DNA from: Eutypa lata
Taxonomy: Eukaryota; Ascomycota; Sordariomycetes; Xylariales; Diatrypaceae
Direction of reading: 5' to 3'
Assembly: GCA_022661535.1 (NCBI GenBank)
Contig: JAKULF010000008.1
Location: forward strand, 1,984,001 to 2,048,000
DNA: 64,000 nt
Below, piece by piece: positions 24,261 to 39,000 of this stretch. Made by a program: the position numbers and the translations under genes. Positions within the stretch are counted from its first letter, which is position 1. The number at the start of each line of letters is the position of its first letter. The notes beneath the pieces are model-generated. The model was given only the letters and a program-made list of their open reading frames with translations. It ran no database searches and was not told where the DNA came from.

Positions 24261-26083
24261 TGCCTTGATATAAAAGTTGGAATAGATTTAAGCCTTTATT
24301 GGAATTTGTCTTTGAACAGGTACGAAATCCCCTAGTAAGATGATAAATCGACTTGGGATATAAAGCATGAACCCCGACAGTTGGATATGAGAAGAATTGC
24401 AATCGTGATACCACACAGGATTGGAGATGAAGCAATGATTTTAGGTGAATGTCGAACAGTTCTTGAATTCATGAGTTAGCATAGATGAATCTATATGTAT
24501 AGGACAGCACAGCATACTGAGTACGGCTGCCAATCTGGGGAAGGTTAACCTTCAAAACTTACAAGAACGTTTCTCCTTGCGGTGTACTTGATTTAACTTA
24601 GAAAGGAGAGGCGGACGCTGTTATAGAGAAATGCTGCGACTTAAGAAAATACTGGCTCATCTACATAGTTTGAGTAAGCACTAAATGATCAATGTATTAT
24701 AGGGTTGTTAGAACCGTATTGGTCTGAACTTACTGGTGGCTTTTAACTTAACTGGCGAGTGCCGAATGTATGCAGAAGCCAGTCTGCGGGATGATGCAGA
24801 TGTTCGAAGAATCGGCTCCAAAAGAGAATGCAACGGAATGAGCGACCTCGTGACCAGACCAAGACTGGCTCTTAAGAACTGAAGAGGACTAGGAACCGTT
24901 GGCGCATGTAGGTGAAGTATGCGCAAAGTATAGGTAATACAGTGCGATTCGATATGTTGCGTCTGATAAGTATGACTTTCGGCCTCCTTAGTCTCCCTTC
25001 GAGTAATAGATAAGTGACGAATTCCCTGTCAGGCACCAATAACCTTCAGATAACAATACAAGATTCGTCAATGACCAGACTAGTCATTCAGGCAGGACGA
25101 TGGATGCGCCCAGAGTCGAGCCGTACGGTGACTCCGGAGGGCTAAAAATAACCTTCGCGCGTAACTAAACTCATGAACTGTCGAGTTAAGTCGATACTGA
25201 AGAAACATAAATTGAGTACGTCGGATGAACTTTAATATAAGAAACAGTGACTCATAACGTCGCGTAGCGGTCGTGATCTCTAGCAAATGCAAGATCTAGC
25301 ACTAGAAATAAGGTTGGTGGGGTTGTAGTCGATCGAAAGCCGTCCGGTTGAACCATGCAAGAAAGAAGATCGTATGCCAAAGGAACTGTCGACGATATGT
25401 ATGGTCTAGTAATCGATAGCCAATGTTGAAACCTCCCCCAATAGCTACAGAATCCGGGAGAAAAAAAGACCAGTCAAGAAGTGCGCATAGGTGCACCTAT
25501 AATATAGGTATGTTGAGATCCAGCTATAGAGATAGTCGAAAGCGCAAAGGAAGCATCGCCTCAACTAAGCGGTGTTGTCGGGATAGACGTGAAAATATGC
25601 TAGCCAGGCGTACGAAAGAAGTCCCCCAAAAATACGATCAGGCGAACAGGCGAAGCAATATACAGTAATCGAAGGCCGAGATGAAAAGATACCTTGGTCA
25701 AGTTAGTGATGGGGCGTAAAGGGAATGGAGTAATATATATGTCGGCACATAGACGGACGGACAGACAAACACACTTTGTTTCGTTTATAGATTTCCGAGC
25801 AATTCTAATAATCAACGGGCGACTGATGCCAAGTTTTCTTCGAAGACGGGAAGGAGAGAACAGATCTAAAGGTAACAATGCCCCAAGCTGGCCTGCCGAT
25901 TTTCCCTCGGCACTTGGGAATCTGGAAGGAAGGAATGACTCTATGTAAGTAGGTATAGTAGAAGAAGCAATTATTCAACGGCCGCCGGCGTTGGTGGGAG
26001 GGAGACAAAGATCAAGTATCAACCTGCAGAACGAACTACATGTACATGCATGCTAGGCAAGTAGTTAAAGAGAGAGGAGTAGT

Positions 26084-26102
26084 AGCAGCAGCAGCAGCAG
26101 CA
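26084..26102. repeat. AGC trinucleotide microsatellite
   Basis: Six AGC units in non-coding DNA, followed by short AAT units up to 26117. Confidence 0.8.
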
Positions 26103-26748
26103 ACTATAATAATAATAAAAAACACAAGGTCAAGTAGCTAAAAAAGATTGTAACGGCAAAAGAAGTTGCGAAGACAAGAGATGGTTATGGTTATGGCATG
26201 GTACGTTGATGACGATGTGCCTCTCTTTCTCTTTCCAGGGTACCTCTTTGAATTGTGCCCTTTTCCCTTTTCTGCGTCTCGCTCCAAGCGGGTAACCTTT
26301 GCCATCATGCCCGTCCATACGGAAGACCCAGGTATTCATGATGTACCGTAGACCCTGGGCATAATACAGGTAGCTTTTAGCTCACTTACATGGACAGGGT
26401 GGAAAAGGGACAGCAAGGATATGTACTGCGTAGTAGTATCTAAAATGGAAAGGTCTTAGACCAGGAACAAGGGTATAAGCACATGCTTGCAAGGGTGGCC
26501 CCGGGAGTACAAGTCCTGGGGCCGATGGCAAGGTGGATATAGGTCTAATGCGGGAGCCGCTTGGCTCTTTTTGGCTATGCTGGGTCTTCTCCTCTTGGGC
26601 CCCTTCTCAATTCTCCAAATGAGAGATGATTATTCCCTGTACCGGCTTGCATATACACACATTTATATGTACGTACGCATGTATAAAATGTTGGTATATA
26701 GAGCAACGGGATCCGCTATCAGGAAGATGATGAGATATATCTACTTAT

Positions 26749-26787
26749 ACACACACACACACGTACATATGTACGTACATACATACA
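26749..26787. repeat. AC / GTAC / ATAC microsatellite
   Basis: A dinucleotide AC run passes directly into GTAC and ATAC tetranucleotide units, a compound microsatellite in non-coding DNA. Confidence 0.8.
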
Positions 26788-26822
26788 ACTACATGTCTAG
26801 GTATGTTACATGGCTCGAAATG

Positions 26823-26869
26823 GGGTAGGTTATGGGTATGGGTAGGTAAGTAGGTAGGTAAGGTAGGTC
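26823..26869. repeat. GGTA tetranucleotide repeat
   Basis: Imperfect tandem GGTA/AGGT units over about 47 bases. The same unit recurs, singly or in short runs, through all intergenic parts of the window. Confidence 0.8.
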
Positions 26870-29800
26870 AGTATGTATTCAATACCGCACCTGCATGAAC
26901 CTAGGCTGCTCTTATTCCGCCCGGGATGCTTCTGCATGTATCTTTAAACGACGAATAAGCAAGTCTACCGTTGAATTTCAAATATGTACAATATATCCAT
27001 TAAACCCAGCTGGGGACGCACGTCCGTACCTGCTACATTTGCAATGTATAAGGTATGCAATTTACGTTAATTAGTTCCTATACATATGAAGCTAATTATG
27101 TGATTTTCGAAGTGAAGAACCCAGCCAGATATCAGTAGACTTGCCCCAGTTTAGCTTATTCAGCCTCAGTTACTACGAATACTCCTATCTATCTTATAGG
27201 GGAAAACGAGGAGTTATCATTTGGGGTAGGAAACAAATCCGTCCGCCTCATGAATAAGTACGCCATTCATATAATGGGTTATCACTGCATCAGGCCGTCA
27301 AGCCTTGGAGCTGCATGCACGTAGAACAAGCCCAGGCGACTTTGCATTGGGCGGGAAGCAACCGAAGCACACCTCTTGCAGATTGGCCACACAGAGATTG
27401 TCCAGTCTAACACACACCTGCGCATTCTGCCAGGTACCTTCACCCCCCCTTCTGTTCTCTGTTCCTGTATTGTATCGAGATGGAGGTATGCATATCAGGC
27501 AAGAAGCCGTAGGTGGCACCTTTGAAGCCCTCGAGGAGGGGGGGTGAGGAGGGGTAAGGAAGAGGGGTCCGGACGGAAACAGATGGATGACGGGAAACCC
27601 CATGAGCCGCTGCATTGTTGGTTTCTAAGTTGAGCCATGCTTAGGAAACACCACAATGATCATGGGTACATAGATATAGCTAGTTAGCTTGCATGTACGA
27701 AGACTTATAGACGGCCAAGAACACTAGAGCTATTCTGGGAGGGTTTCTCCTACACACTTATCCCGGGATCCTTCATTTACACGAAGGAAAAACTGGTTAT
27801 AGTAGATGGCTAGAGTAGGCAAGAGGGTTTGTGATTTACGTAGTTACGCGGTCTAGACAAACGGATCGTGGAGCCCTCCGGCGGCCCCCTTAGATAGACG
27901 GCCACTTATACGGCCGGATCTACTACCTACACTATAGACCTTCTTCGCAAATGCTTAGCCCAACCTGACATCTCTTGTCAGGTCGAAGCGCGAGACGAGG
28001 CATTTCTTTCGCTGAAAATAAGTTGCCCACTCCATTGACTCTTACCTACCTGTATATCTAGCACTAGACTCACGGAACCTCCTCCGGCTCATACTAAATT
28101 AAATAAGGTTAGCAGACTAATCACTAGCTTCCGGAACGACTTCCAGTCGAAGAGCACTGTAAATTATTGGATGTTTACTGGTAAACATGATAATATAGAG
28201 GTTAGGTAAGTAGAAACAAGCCTACAACATAGTAATTGGAAAATCTTATAGCCAGGTTGCCCGGGTTTAATGGGGGTAAGAATGGTAAGGGATATCGATA
28301 AGTATAAAACAGTACGCACTTAATTGACCGCAAACCACCCAATGGCATCTATCGTACATGTGAATGTCCATACATGGTGTTTTAGCAAAAAACCAAGGTT
28401 GAGTGAGATAACTCCCTGATAGTATGATGGCATTGCGTCTTATCTTTTAAGGGCACGCTAATCCGATTCCAGCGGGGACCTTGGACGAACTAAGTCGTTA
28501 GCACTCGGCGTCACGTCGCGCAGAAAATTTGTTTCACAGGGGGACCGACCTCATTTCAAACTGATGTTCCCTTGTTAGATCGCTGTCTCTTCCCCACATG
28601 GTGAAAGCTCTAAACCTCAAAGTAATGTTTCAGGAATCCGGACCAGAATTGAGGTGTTGAGTTGCTGAAGCTGTTACACACATAATACAGCACTTACCTA
28701 CATAGGTCTGCATGTGGTAACATCACCCCACTCGACTAACTACCATAATAACCTACCTACTACCCTAACCTACATACCTACAGACCACAACTCCATCTAT
28801 AAGCACAATTTTCATGCTGCATATATCCCAAAGCATTCTTCCTGTGATTTTTACATAACTGACCGGAGCGGCCGTCGTGGACCGTCCAGGATGAGAGGTA
28901 AGTCTCCTCAATTCTTAATTCAAGCAAATTATGTCTTTATGCTTGTAGTTATACGGGCCATGTTCCTAAGCTTAGGCACTCAGGTGATATTGGCCCTGCA
29001 ACATACCTGCAGCCTTCAGTGACGCTAATCAGTTTGAGAAGAAAATTTTCCGATGTAAGTTCATGTAACTCAACGTCTCTTTCGGTCGGATGAGCAAGGA
29101 AGCATCATGGTGCATAAGTGGGCAAATTACCGTAGGAATTAATAGTTAGTAACACCAAGGTCACTACAGAAGGCTGACCCGTCACCCGTATACACCTCGG
29201 GGCGATCGATAACGTACATACATACGTGCATATATACCCTACCTACTTAGTACATAGAGCAATAATATCACCACCTTGGTGTTTCCTCTTCACCTGCTCA
29301 ATCACCGTAAAGACTTGAAACAATTGTGATGTGCGTTCAAGTCTGGGGTTTACATTTGTGGGTACACCTCTAAAAACTTCCGAGGGGCCATGTTCTTAGG
29401 TCCCACTTGGATATAGGGCGTGTTCCCCTTTACAGATTCCCTTGCGTTAGGTCAGATTGGTACCTGTCGGAAGTTTCCTGACGGTGAGGATCTGTAGTTT
29501 GGCGGTGTTACTACATCCTGCTATTCATGTTGGAGTGATGTTAAACGGGCTCGTTAGTTCGATTTTGCCATTAGAGAGCCAATCGCGGGATTCGTGGTCT
29601 TCTGTACGTACCCGTCCAAGTATGGATGTATGGAGATGGATGGGGCTCACCGCTGGAATCAGTTACTTGAGATTGGCTGTCAAGATCGAATTGACGCGCC
29701 TAGCACGTAAGTTCCTAGGGGCGTCTATTACTTGCAGGTAACAATGATGTGACTTCAGTAGCCATTGTCACATCCACTTGGGGGAGGGTGTAGGGGGGCT

Positions 29801-32800
29801 CAAGAAAATTATACGCCTTGCGTCAATGTACATATAATGGAGTTGCAGTAGCGGCTCCTACAAGACACATGAATGTATATCAGTCGCGCGCGAGTGATAG
29901 TATATCGCAAATGCACTTAACTCAACATCTTAAACTCTCTTATGTCAGTACCCGCGTCACAAGCAATGCTCCTCCACACTGTTGAGTGTGAAAGGGGACT
30001 CCAACGTGTTTCCGACGACGAATTGCGCCGACTGCGACGCTGGAAAGGCACATATAGAGTGATCTGAGAAATACAGGTGATGAATGCGGGTGGTCACAAA
30101 TTATTAGCATAGATAATGGTTCTCCTTTATGTCGTTGCATTATAGGGCTTGCTGTTGTTCAAAGTCCCATGGATATTTTGCTCAAGAATCTCTTCAAGCC
30201 TATCGTGAGCTTCACGATACGAGCACAATGTCTAAGCCTACTTCTTCATTCGTTAATGATCAGCCCATCGCTATGTATGTCGCTATATGTTCTCCATATA
30301 GACCCTAACTAGGGCTCATATGTCTATTTAGGGGAAGGTTAGACGGGCCTCTAGCAGTGTTGTGTCCTTTCCTACAGTCACCAGACTCCTAGCAAGCTTG
30401 GGCAACAGTTCTCTATCTTGGTCGTAGTGTGGAGATTGTTAGCAATGTGGTCATTCGCAAGTCATTCTTGTTTAAGAGAGAGACATTGATGGATCAAAAA
30501 CTACTTTCTGGCGTATACTAGGAACCTCTTGCAGCTCCTTTAACCCGATTGGCTGGTTGTAGGTTTCCCCTTAGTAAGGTGTCATCGAACTATCACTTGT
30601 ACGACGGAACTAAAGACGACCATTCTTCTAAATCGTGGTTTGAAAAGCTTCTTACTGCCGGCGTCATATGGCTAGCTATGGAATTCAAGCCTAGTCAACC
30701 ATGCCACATGAACCAAGATATCTAGGCAGACAGGCTACCACACAAAACGGAGTAGCAAGGCGGGACCTACACGCCCCGGGTCGAACCACCCGTGTACTCA
30801 TGCCATAGAATACCATTCTCATTCTTGACTAATAATTGCTTAGCGCGGTCTCAATTCGTCTTGCAACTTCATTCAACATGTTGGTAAAAAAACTCCAAAA
30901 GTGTTTCATCTGCTGCAGTCCCGGAACAGTCACGAATGGGGAGGAAGATGTCGGACACGGATGGGCGCATTACCGACTGCGGTGGGGTCAACAGTCCGCC
31001 CGGCAGAACGGAATGCGGTTTTCAACTAAGCACGGCTCGGTAGAATCTGAATAGTTAGCCCTATGCTTCGCTCTGCCGACCGTGTTCGGTTGCTGCCAAG
31101 GTCGCCAATGCCGGGACGGGATAGGATGGCGACTGGATACATGGACGAAGCTGTATATGGTTCCCCCTCGCTCTTCCTGTACCACCCACAGAAGAGATAT
31201 TTCTGTCTCGTCCAGCCAGCCATCGCACCTATGTAGATATGAAACTGGCCTTAACAAAACCGGCAGCTATTTAGCTGTTTTTACAAGGTGCGGCTCGGTA
31301 ATAAGTGGAGTGGGAAGAGTCTTTGTGGGGTGACAATCTAGATTCAAGCGGATTCTACCCTCCCAATTCTGGCACCAATATCCTTGGAGTATAAACAAAA
31401 CTAGGTAACTCTGATCTTGACTCGCGGAAACATTCTGTAACATAAACTGCATACATCCAGACATTATGGCAGATCAATGTCCGTGCGCAAGCTGATTATT
31501 TCGTCACCAGCTGACGATGGAGACTATGTATAGCCTACCACTAATCCAGTACAGGCTGTCAGTTTACCAGTTTACTTAATCATAAATTATGAGGAGGGAA
31601 CAATCGGTTGACCGACGACGGTGTGATGAAAAACATCCCTAGAAGCACATTATTATATTATCATACTACGAAGCCATAGAGCCGATAAACCCTGCATTAA
31701 CGTTTGGGATCACCAACTGGTAAAGAAAGACCGTTGCAATCTAGCGCGCATGTTTCTTTTTCCTGGGTTTCTGCAACTACATAACCAACGCTTGGGGATG
31801 TAATTGCTTTTGAACGTGGCGACAGCGGGGGTCGGGTCGGTAACGGCGTCAACAATGCAGATGTGGTATCATCGGTTTTCGAACATCCACTCTAGAAAAG
31901 TGAAGAGCACAAACCTGGATTTGATCAAAGATAACGAATAAGTGCTGGCTGGGGATGGGACTCTGCATATCAAGTTATTAATTACATACATATAGGGGGC
32001 CTAAATGTGCATAAGGATTGGCGTGCTTAAACGCAGGGGCCAATCCAAGACACGAGGAGACTCCTAGGTTGTCCCAATCAGGAAACTTTCATGTAGGAAA
32101 GACAAGGTAGCACACCGGTCGGCATGGATGGCCCGTGCCGTGCAGATAAAGAACTGCTCGTGATTTGCTAGTAGAAATCTTCAACTCATCTCTCACTGGT
32201 GAACGGAGTATGTAGTGGGGGAGGAGGGGAAGGGGGAGGAGGCAGGTATATTATGTAGGTTGTAGGCAAGTAGGTGTAGGTATGTATGTAAGTTGGCAAC
32301 CCTGAAATTTTGTTATGTCGCCGAGTTGAAATGGTATTCGAAGGTAGGAATGTCTCCCTTCATCCGGTTGTCAATGGTTGGTTGTTTCGAGGGTTTCTTT
32401 CCAGTGTGCCCCCTAATTCTGAGGTTATTATTCACTTACAACAAAGCTTCCGGTGACGAATCGCGGAGGGCTGCAGAATCTTGTACGCACTAACGAGGTA
32501 ATATAGTTAGGGGAAATCTGTGTGTGTGATAAGCTATTCGTGTGCATTATCTAGCAACTTAATAGATGCAAGATGCGCAGTGCGCTAAGCGGGTAGATGC
32601 ATAAGTTGACTTAGAATAGCGAGTACCCTACATGTATGATAGGAAGCCTGAGATATTGAAGACTGTCTATCTGCATAGCAGCCTAGTAGCAAGAGAATTT
32701 TTGGACAGGCGAAGACTTCGAGTCCAATTGACATGTCACTCTATTCACCTGCACATTCCAGGGGCTCAGAAGAGAAGATTCGCATGACCTATTCATAGCT

Positions 32801-33000
32801 TCTTTCCAGACTTTCACGAGCCTCAACTACAACGTTGAAGATCTGGTGATGCACCCCGCAATGCCCAATCCAATTAGATAATAGAAAGGTATATTGCCTA
32901 TTACTCATCCCTAGTCTCTGAGCCGTCTCTCGAGGCACCTTCAATTCACCCCTCGACTTTAAAAGCTGGCCCGCTTACCGCTCAGGCCACCAGACAACCA

Positions 33001-36000
33001 GATTGCAGTCCCCTCTAACCTCCCCTCCCCCCCCCCAAATCCAGCCGCCCCCGCAAAAAGAGATAAGATCTTGAGAGAGGCGGTATGAAGGTACGATCCT
33101 CACTTAGTCAAAGTCTGGTTCATTCGCGCAGTGCGGACAGACGAATACTACTTTACCTCGACATCCTAGTACTAGCAGGTAACAAGCGTTACGGACCCTG
33201 AAGAACATTCGCTTCACATGACTTACATTGGTCCACATCGCGAGATAATTCGCACGCTAAGCTGTCGCAGACTCTGCAGCGTAATGCAAGATCCAATCGC
33301 CAAAGAGGATGTTGCAGCGCTGCTAGGAAATTCTCGCTGCAGCTTCGTCACATCGTTGATCAGACTCGTGATTTCCAAGACTTGCCATCTCCCAAAACGA
33401 TATAACTCTGGATATTCTTTAGGAAATGCGGCATGGTGCTACCAATTAGAAATTTTTTTTCTTTTACTCTAAAGCCCCAAGCTGCAAAGGCGGCCGGCCA
33501 ACAATGCTTCACAAGGGAAGAATGAAGAAGAGAAAAAAACATCAAAACACCAGTGCTACCCTTCCCGTTTCTTCATGAAGCCCTGGATTCAAACTAGATG
33601 CTGCCGGCAAGTCTTCCTGATCTACATAGTATTCAACAGTTCCCCTCGACAGCTCCACACGTGGGGCTCTGGCTGTCAATCTCTACTCCTCGAGGAGATG
33701 AGCCGTTCTGCGGGAATTCGCTAGTCAATTTATTTAGTTTGTCGGAGATTTATTCCTGTTGCAGTCTGCTAAGAAAAGGCCAGACGATTCTGTACGCGTT
33801 TAATGAAGTTTCATGAAAGCTGAAAACCTACATAGTTAGAGATAGCAAGAAGAAGGGGACCAAAGGAGAGGGTTGGTTTGAGGGCCGATGGTGCCCCGTG
33901 TGGCGCCCACCGAAAACGGCGCAAGCCATGACTACCGTGACTACCGTTCTCGGTTGTTATAAAAATTCCGTTGCGCCCGTCCTGTCACGAAGGCGTTCCA
34001 GCCAGTGTCTAGGGCAACCTAGTGGGGCTAGTCTAAGGTTGGGACGAAAGATCGGCGGACTTCCCGTAAGGCGAACTATGACGAATTGAGCCGAAATTCA
34101 CACCTTCCAAGCCGAACCTGGGGATAGATCCGATCTTAGGTTGGTACCTGTGCCGGCCTATGTATGCGTGAAGTCACGATGTCTTTCCGTCCCGTCCGCC
34201 GCCCACCTAGCCCGACTATCTCTGTGGGTCCCTTTAAGAAGGATTGCATGCGGGGAAAAACATACGTTCTTTGCGGAACTCCTCCGTTTTTCCTGCAGAC
34301 GGCTCAAGGTAAATAGGGAAAGACAATAGGATAACTCGGAAGCAAATTGTCAACTATGAGACATACTCGGTATCCCATTATTATTTTCTCTTCTTCATTC
34401 CCCTCTTCCTTATGGTAGAAACTTGAACACGGGTTTCTTGGCAGAGTTTATCGGTCTCATGACAAAATTAGCCGGGGGCTGGGATACCCATACACAACGA
34501 ACTTAGGAAAACCTGAAATGCTGCTTGGGCCGTGCTCTGTGGGGAGGCTGCTCGGGCAGGAGGCTGGGGGAGATATCCTCACAAATAAGAAGGGGGTTCC
34601 ATGTCCTACGTATCCAACAAGGTTTTCTTTTGAATCTCAGACTTTGACCCACGACCTTACAAAATTGGCATATATGTGTCTTGCCAAATCATAAAAGAAT
34701 ACGTACGTAGTTAGCACTTTCGTATCTGATAACCACTCGAAACGCGCGGCTACGTAGAAGCAGACATCGCCAACAAGATAACGTATGCCGAATCATGAGC
34801 TAAATGTTTAGTGGCCTAGGTAATAAAAAGAAGCTAGTTCATTGCCCTGTCCGATTACCTTTAGTGATGCAAAATTCCTAAGAGGATTAGATATCATTTA
34901 TTCGGTTCCCTCTGTACAAGACCTTCAGGACACATATCGCCTAGAGAAGTTACGCAAACCCTACCAGGGAAGCTGGAATTGTGCCTCTCTTACATACCTA
35001 GTTTATAATTTCGGGCTTTTCCTTCTTGTACTTGGTTCTAAACGAGATTAGAAAAATAAATTCCCGATAAGCCACATGTAAGCTTCGTATGTATATCATC
35101 ATCTCGTTAATTCGAACTTCGCAGTCGATTATTCTCCTTTTCTCCGATTTCATCTTTTCCTTAGTAATTCATTGTTACACCATCGTGCTTCTAGAATACG
35201 GATATATTCCGATGAACTAGATAGTTCCCAAGGGAAGTCAGGTGATCAATAAGTATCCAAACCCCCCCATCTTTTAAATGGGAACCATTTCAGCCGCATT
35301 GTGGGGGTTAGGCAATGTTCCACATGTGGTAACACAGAACTTGTGACTGGACTAAGAAATAGTTATGTATCGTCCCTACATATGTAGTACGTAGTAAGAC
35401 AACGTTCTACATAAATAATCTGATTCCGGCTATCGTAACTAGTATACGACTAGTAGTTTAGACTGTAACGCGATCATCGCGGCCCGGCTGATTATCACGG
35501 AATGCGTTTGAAATGGTAGTCCATAAGCATTGAAACACTTACTACCAATTCACCAGAATGGAAAGACTATGAGTAGTTCGTGAGCATTACTTTAACCATA
35601 CACGCGTTATTATCATCAAACATCAAAGTAAGTTCCATTACTGCCAATATTTCAAGTCAAAGATTCATTGCCGGTCTGCATTCCGGTTACTACTACCTAA
35701 GTACTTAGCGCAGCTGTCATTCCAATACTAGTACTCAGTGACTACTAGAGCTAGAGCTCTAGTTAGGTATGTAGGTAAATATTTAGTCGTCGCATCTAGC
35801 AATGCGTAGCGGAGCTCCCTTTTTTCGACCAGCGGATTTCTCAATCTAAAATCCGTTAGTCTATTTGCCTACCTCAAAACTATAGATAGTAGTACATGAG
35901 AGCTACGATCTGAAACGACAGCTGCTACTGTATACATATCTACTGATGGCAGGTAGTTCATCACACCTACGTCGCGCTACATAAGAAGTTATCCCGCTTC

Positions 36001-39000
36001 CTGGGCGAATTAACTATCAAAGCATATATTAAGCCACTTTGCAAAGGCTCTAACTAGGTTGTGATAAAATTAGAACTAGAATATATGTACTACACGAGTG
36101 AGTTCCGGTATCAGAGGTATCAACAAACCCCGCCCTTGACCCTTCTTCTCGAGATTCGCCGCTAGGCATTCTTAGAAGACTTCCCCGGTGAAATCCTTCT
36201 ACAGGCTAACAACTAGTTAGCTTCTTCAAATAGATTAACGGCCATGAGAGCTCTCCCGTCGGCTAGTTAAGCGATTTTCTCTTATCGCGTGTTTTGTTAG
36301 CCCTTATACTCACGTGTAAGCCCAACGTGTAGAGCCCAACCCTTACCTAAGGTAGATGGTGAGAGTCTCTTTCACATCGAACTATGAGGCGAACTAGCGT
36401 ATGGAAGGCCTTGGCAATTCGGGATCGGATGTGGACCATTTCTTTCCGTGACATTAGTGCCATGTCTCCAGTATGTTCCGAATTACCTGAAACACATTCC
36501 TGAATTTTAGGTTATGTAACGATGTGCTCAGGAGAGATTCTGATGTCTCTCCCTCTCTTTCGTCTAATTAGCTAAGGTGAGTATGCGAGTCAATTTCAAC
36601 GCCGGCAAATAACTACATGTACTTCGTACTTCGTGCATTAGTGCAGTATCCATTGCAAGGCACAATGCCTGGTTAGGGCTTCCTTAAGCGATAGCTTACA
36701 TGATAGTGCGATGGTCTTTCCTAAGTCCATCGTCTTCACACACACACATACATACATACATACCTAGCCAAGCAAGTCGTGCAGGGCAGCTGGTGCCAAT
36801 TGGGTTTAGCAACTCCGTACCCAACTATTTCGATATTCATCTCATTAAATTCACTCGAGTCTCGAACATCACAGAGCAGTTGATGGCACAAGAGCCTAGA
36901 TTTCATCATGTCGATCATGGTCGGTGCACAAAGCTTCTGCGGCGGGAACCGCTTACCCACAACTAACTACCCACTAACTACACTACAGGGCCGTTCCCTA
37001 GATCGCCTCTACAAAACTATGTAGATATGTAGTTAGGCTGTGCACGACATTACCCGTGATTCCTCTCAACCTACCTACATAGGTATAGATCTCGCAACAA
37101 CATCTGCGCAAGGCACAGAGAGAAACATGAACTAGAATTTGATGTCCGATCAGAAGGAATCCCATGCCTGACATTCTATTATGGAAACCCGCAGCGGTCA
37201 CATGCATCTCGTCGTCTGCATTACTACGTTTTCATACCTGGTTTTGAGGGGTCGGGATGTCGCCCGTCCCAGGTAACCAACTATCAAGCATTGCTAAGAA
37301 AATAATTAAGCTCTACACAGCAACTCTATAGCTAGCGGAGAGGCGAAAAGTATGTAGTATGTATGCGTGTGAGCCTGGGTGAGCCTTGATCTACTTTGTA
37401 GACTAGTAGATTTTCAGAGATCGTATATGCCCGATCTCGCGGCATTCAAGCTCTAATGGCCCCATTATGCGCGGCAATTCAAGAAAAATGACGGGATTTC
37501 GTCAAGTTTCGTCATTTAGCTTCGGGCTGAGGTGTACGATAACCGATTATGTTGCACTCCCGTGGACCCGACGTACGTAAGGACCAGCCTCATAACTAAG
37601 GGCAACCTTGACACTATAGCCAGGGTTCACCTATAATTGACAGGCCCGATATTTCTGTCACCGTTGGCACCGGTGCATCAAACTTGCATAATCCTGGATC
37701 AGCTCAGGGGAGTGGCGAATAAGCGATGTTGGTGTGGATACACAGGAAGACGGGCTCGGGGAACGAGCCGATGGTGTAGTGTGGCCGTGTATACGTCCGA
37801 ATGCGGCGAAGAATCTAAGTTGCGACCGATCAATTAACTAGTCGATGGTGGTGTACGAGATCCAATCGAGCTGCTTCAACGAGATTTGGGCTGGCTGGCT
37901 TTAAACTAAGCTATTTGGTACGTGGTAGTGGTAGATTCCGATGCAACAGTTACACGATATCGATTTTCGATTTTCGATTTTCGGGTCTCACCGGTTACAC
38001 GTAGCTCGCTTGCAACGGTATCGAAACCCTCGCGACTGCGACATTCGCATTCACTACATACGTACATATCTGCATGCATGTCCACCTATGTACATGTATG
38101 TAATGTGGCCAGTAGGGCAACCGGCACAAGCTCAATTTACCTACCTGCCTTAGGTAGTCTCTATGCAGGTACAATTTCCCTCCACAAACGTAATTCGGCA
38201 TGTCGATAGCACATCCATCGAGGGTCGAAGGGCCCTTGAAGGCCAAACTAACGTCCTGGCCGCAGAAAGGGCTATTGGACCCATCCCCAACCACCTCCCG
38301 CCAAGCCAAGTTGTTGAAGGGACTCTCCAGAAGCACGCATCATGTATCAACTCGCGTACCTCTGCTCCAGTCAAAATGACCACGGTCGAAAGGGACTGGT
38401 CTATGTTGTAGTTACAGCGATAACGTGGTCGCTACTTTGTGGCGATCAATGCATCTAGATCACCCTCCCATCTGCAGACCAGACGCAAATGCAAGCAACG
38501 CTATAGTTAACAAGGCTTTTCCCCCCACGTTGAAATGCAATCACTTGGCTATATCCGTTTCGCTATTGCATCTGAAGTAGCCCGGCCTAATTCTCCGATG
38601 CGACAACATGATAGGTATCTAGAGCCATCCGCAAGCTACTGCATGTTTACTACTGCAAAGCGTCTGTTCGCCAGAGTGGGAACCCCCCTTATCTGGGGAT
38701 TTATACCCTAACTGCCTGGCACGACGTCCATCCATATATGTCAAATGCAGTGAGAATCATAATGACCATGGCTTAAAGACGAGTTACTACTAGCTGCTGA
38801 GTAGGTAACATCGATCACGACGAGTCTGCAACACATTGGATCGGACTGGCTAGGAAACCAAGGAAGCTGATCTTGCTCTGTTACCGCTAAGCCACGCGTT
38901 TCAGGGCAAGCTTCTTTTTATCGCTACGTGGCCATCGGCGTTCTAAGTCCCTTGCCTTCCCCGATAACTTAGCTAAACCATGATTTCTCGGAGAACTACG

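Larger units (their letters stand above)
24261..33000. other. Gene desert, left third: no supported gene
   Basis: The first kilobase or two is probably promoter and 5' leader of the zinc-finger gene. After that only short open frames occur on both strands, none with a recognisable domain. Microsatellites are common: an AGC run at 26084-26102, AC then GTAC/ATAC at 26749-26787, GGTA repeats at 26823-26869, and TACC-rich sequence at 28740-28785. Base composition is mixed, not uniformly AT-rich. Long non-coding transcripts cannot be excluded. Confidence 0.45.

Noticed and set aside
30760..30800. GGTTCGACCC on the minus strand as a tRNA T arm
   Set aside because: The stem does not close and no acceptor or D arm is present.
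32940..33010. A-box-like sequence on the minus strand (GTGGCCTGAGCGGTAAGC) suggesting a third tRNA
   Set aside because: No T arm with a B-box and no matching 3' acceptor strand follows within 200 bases.
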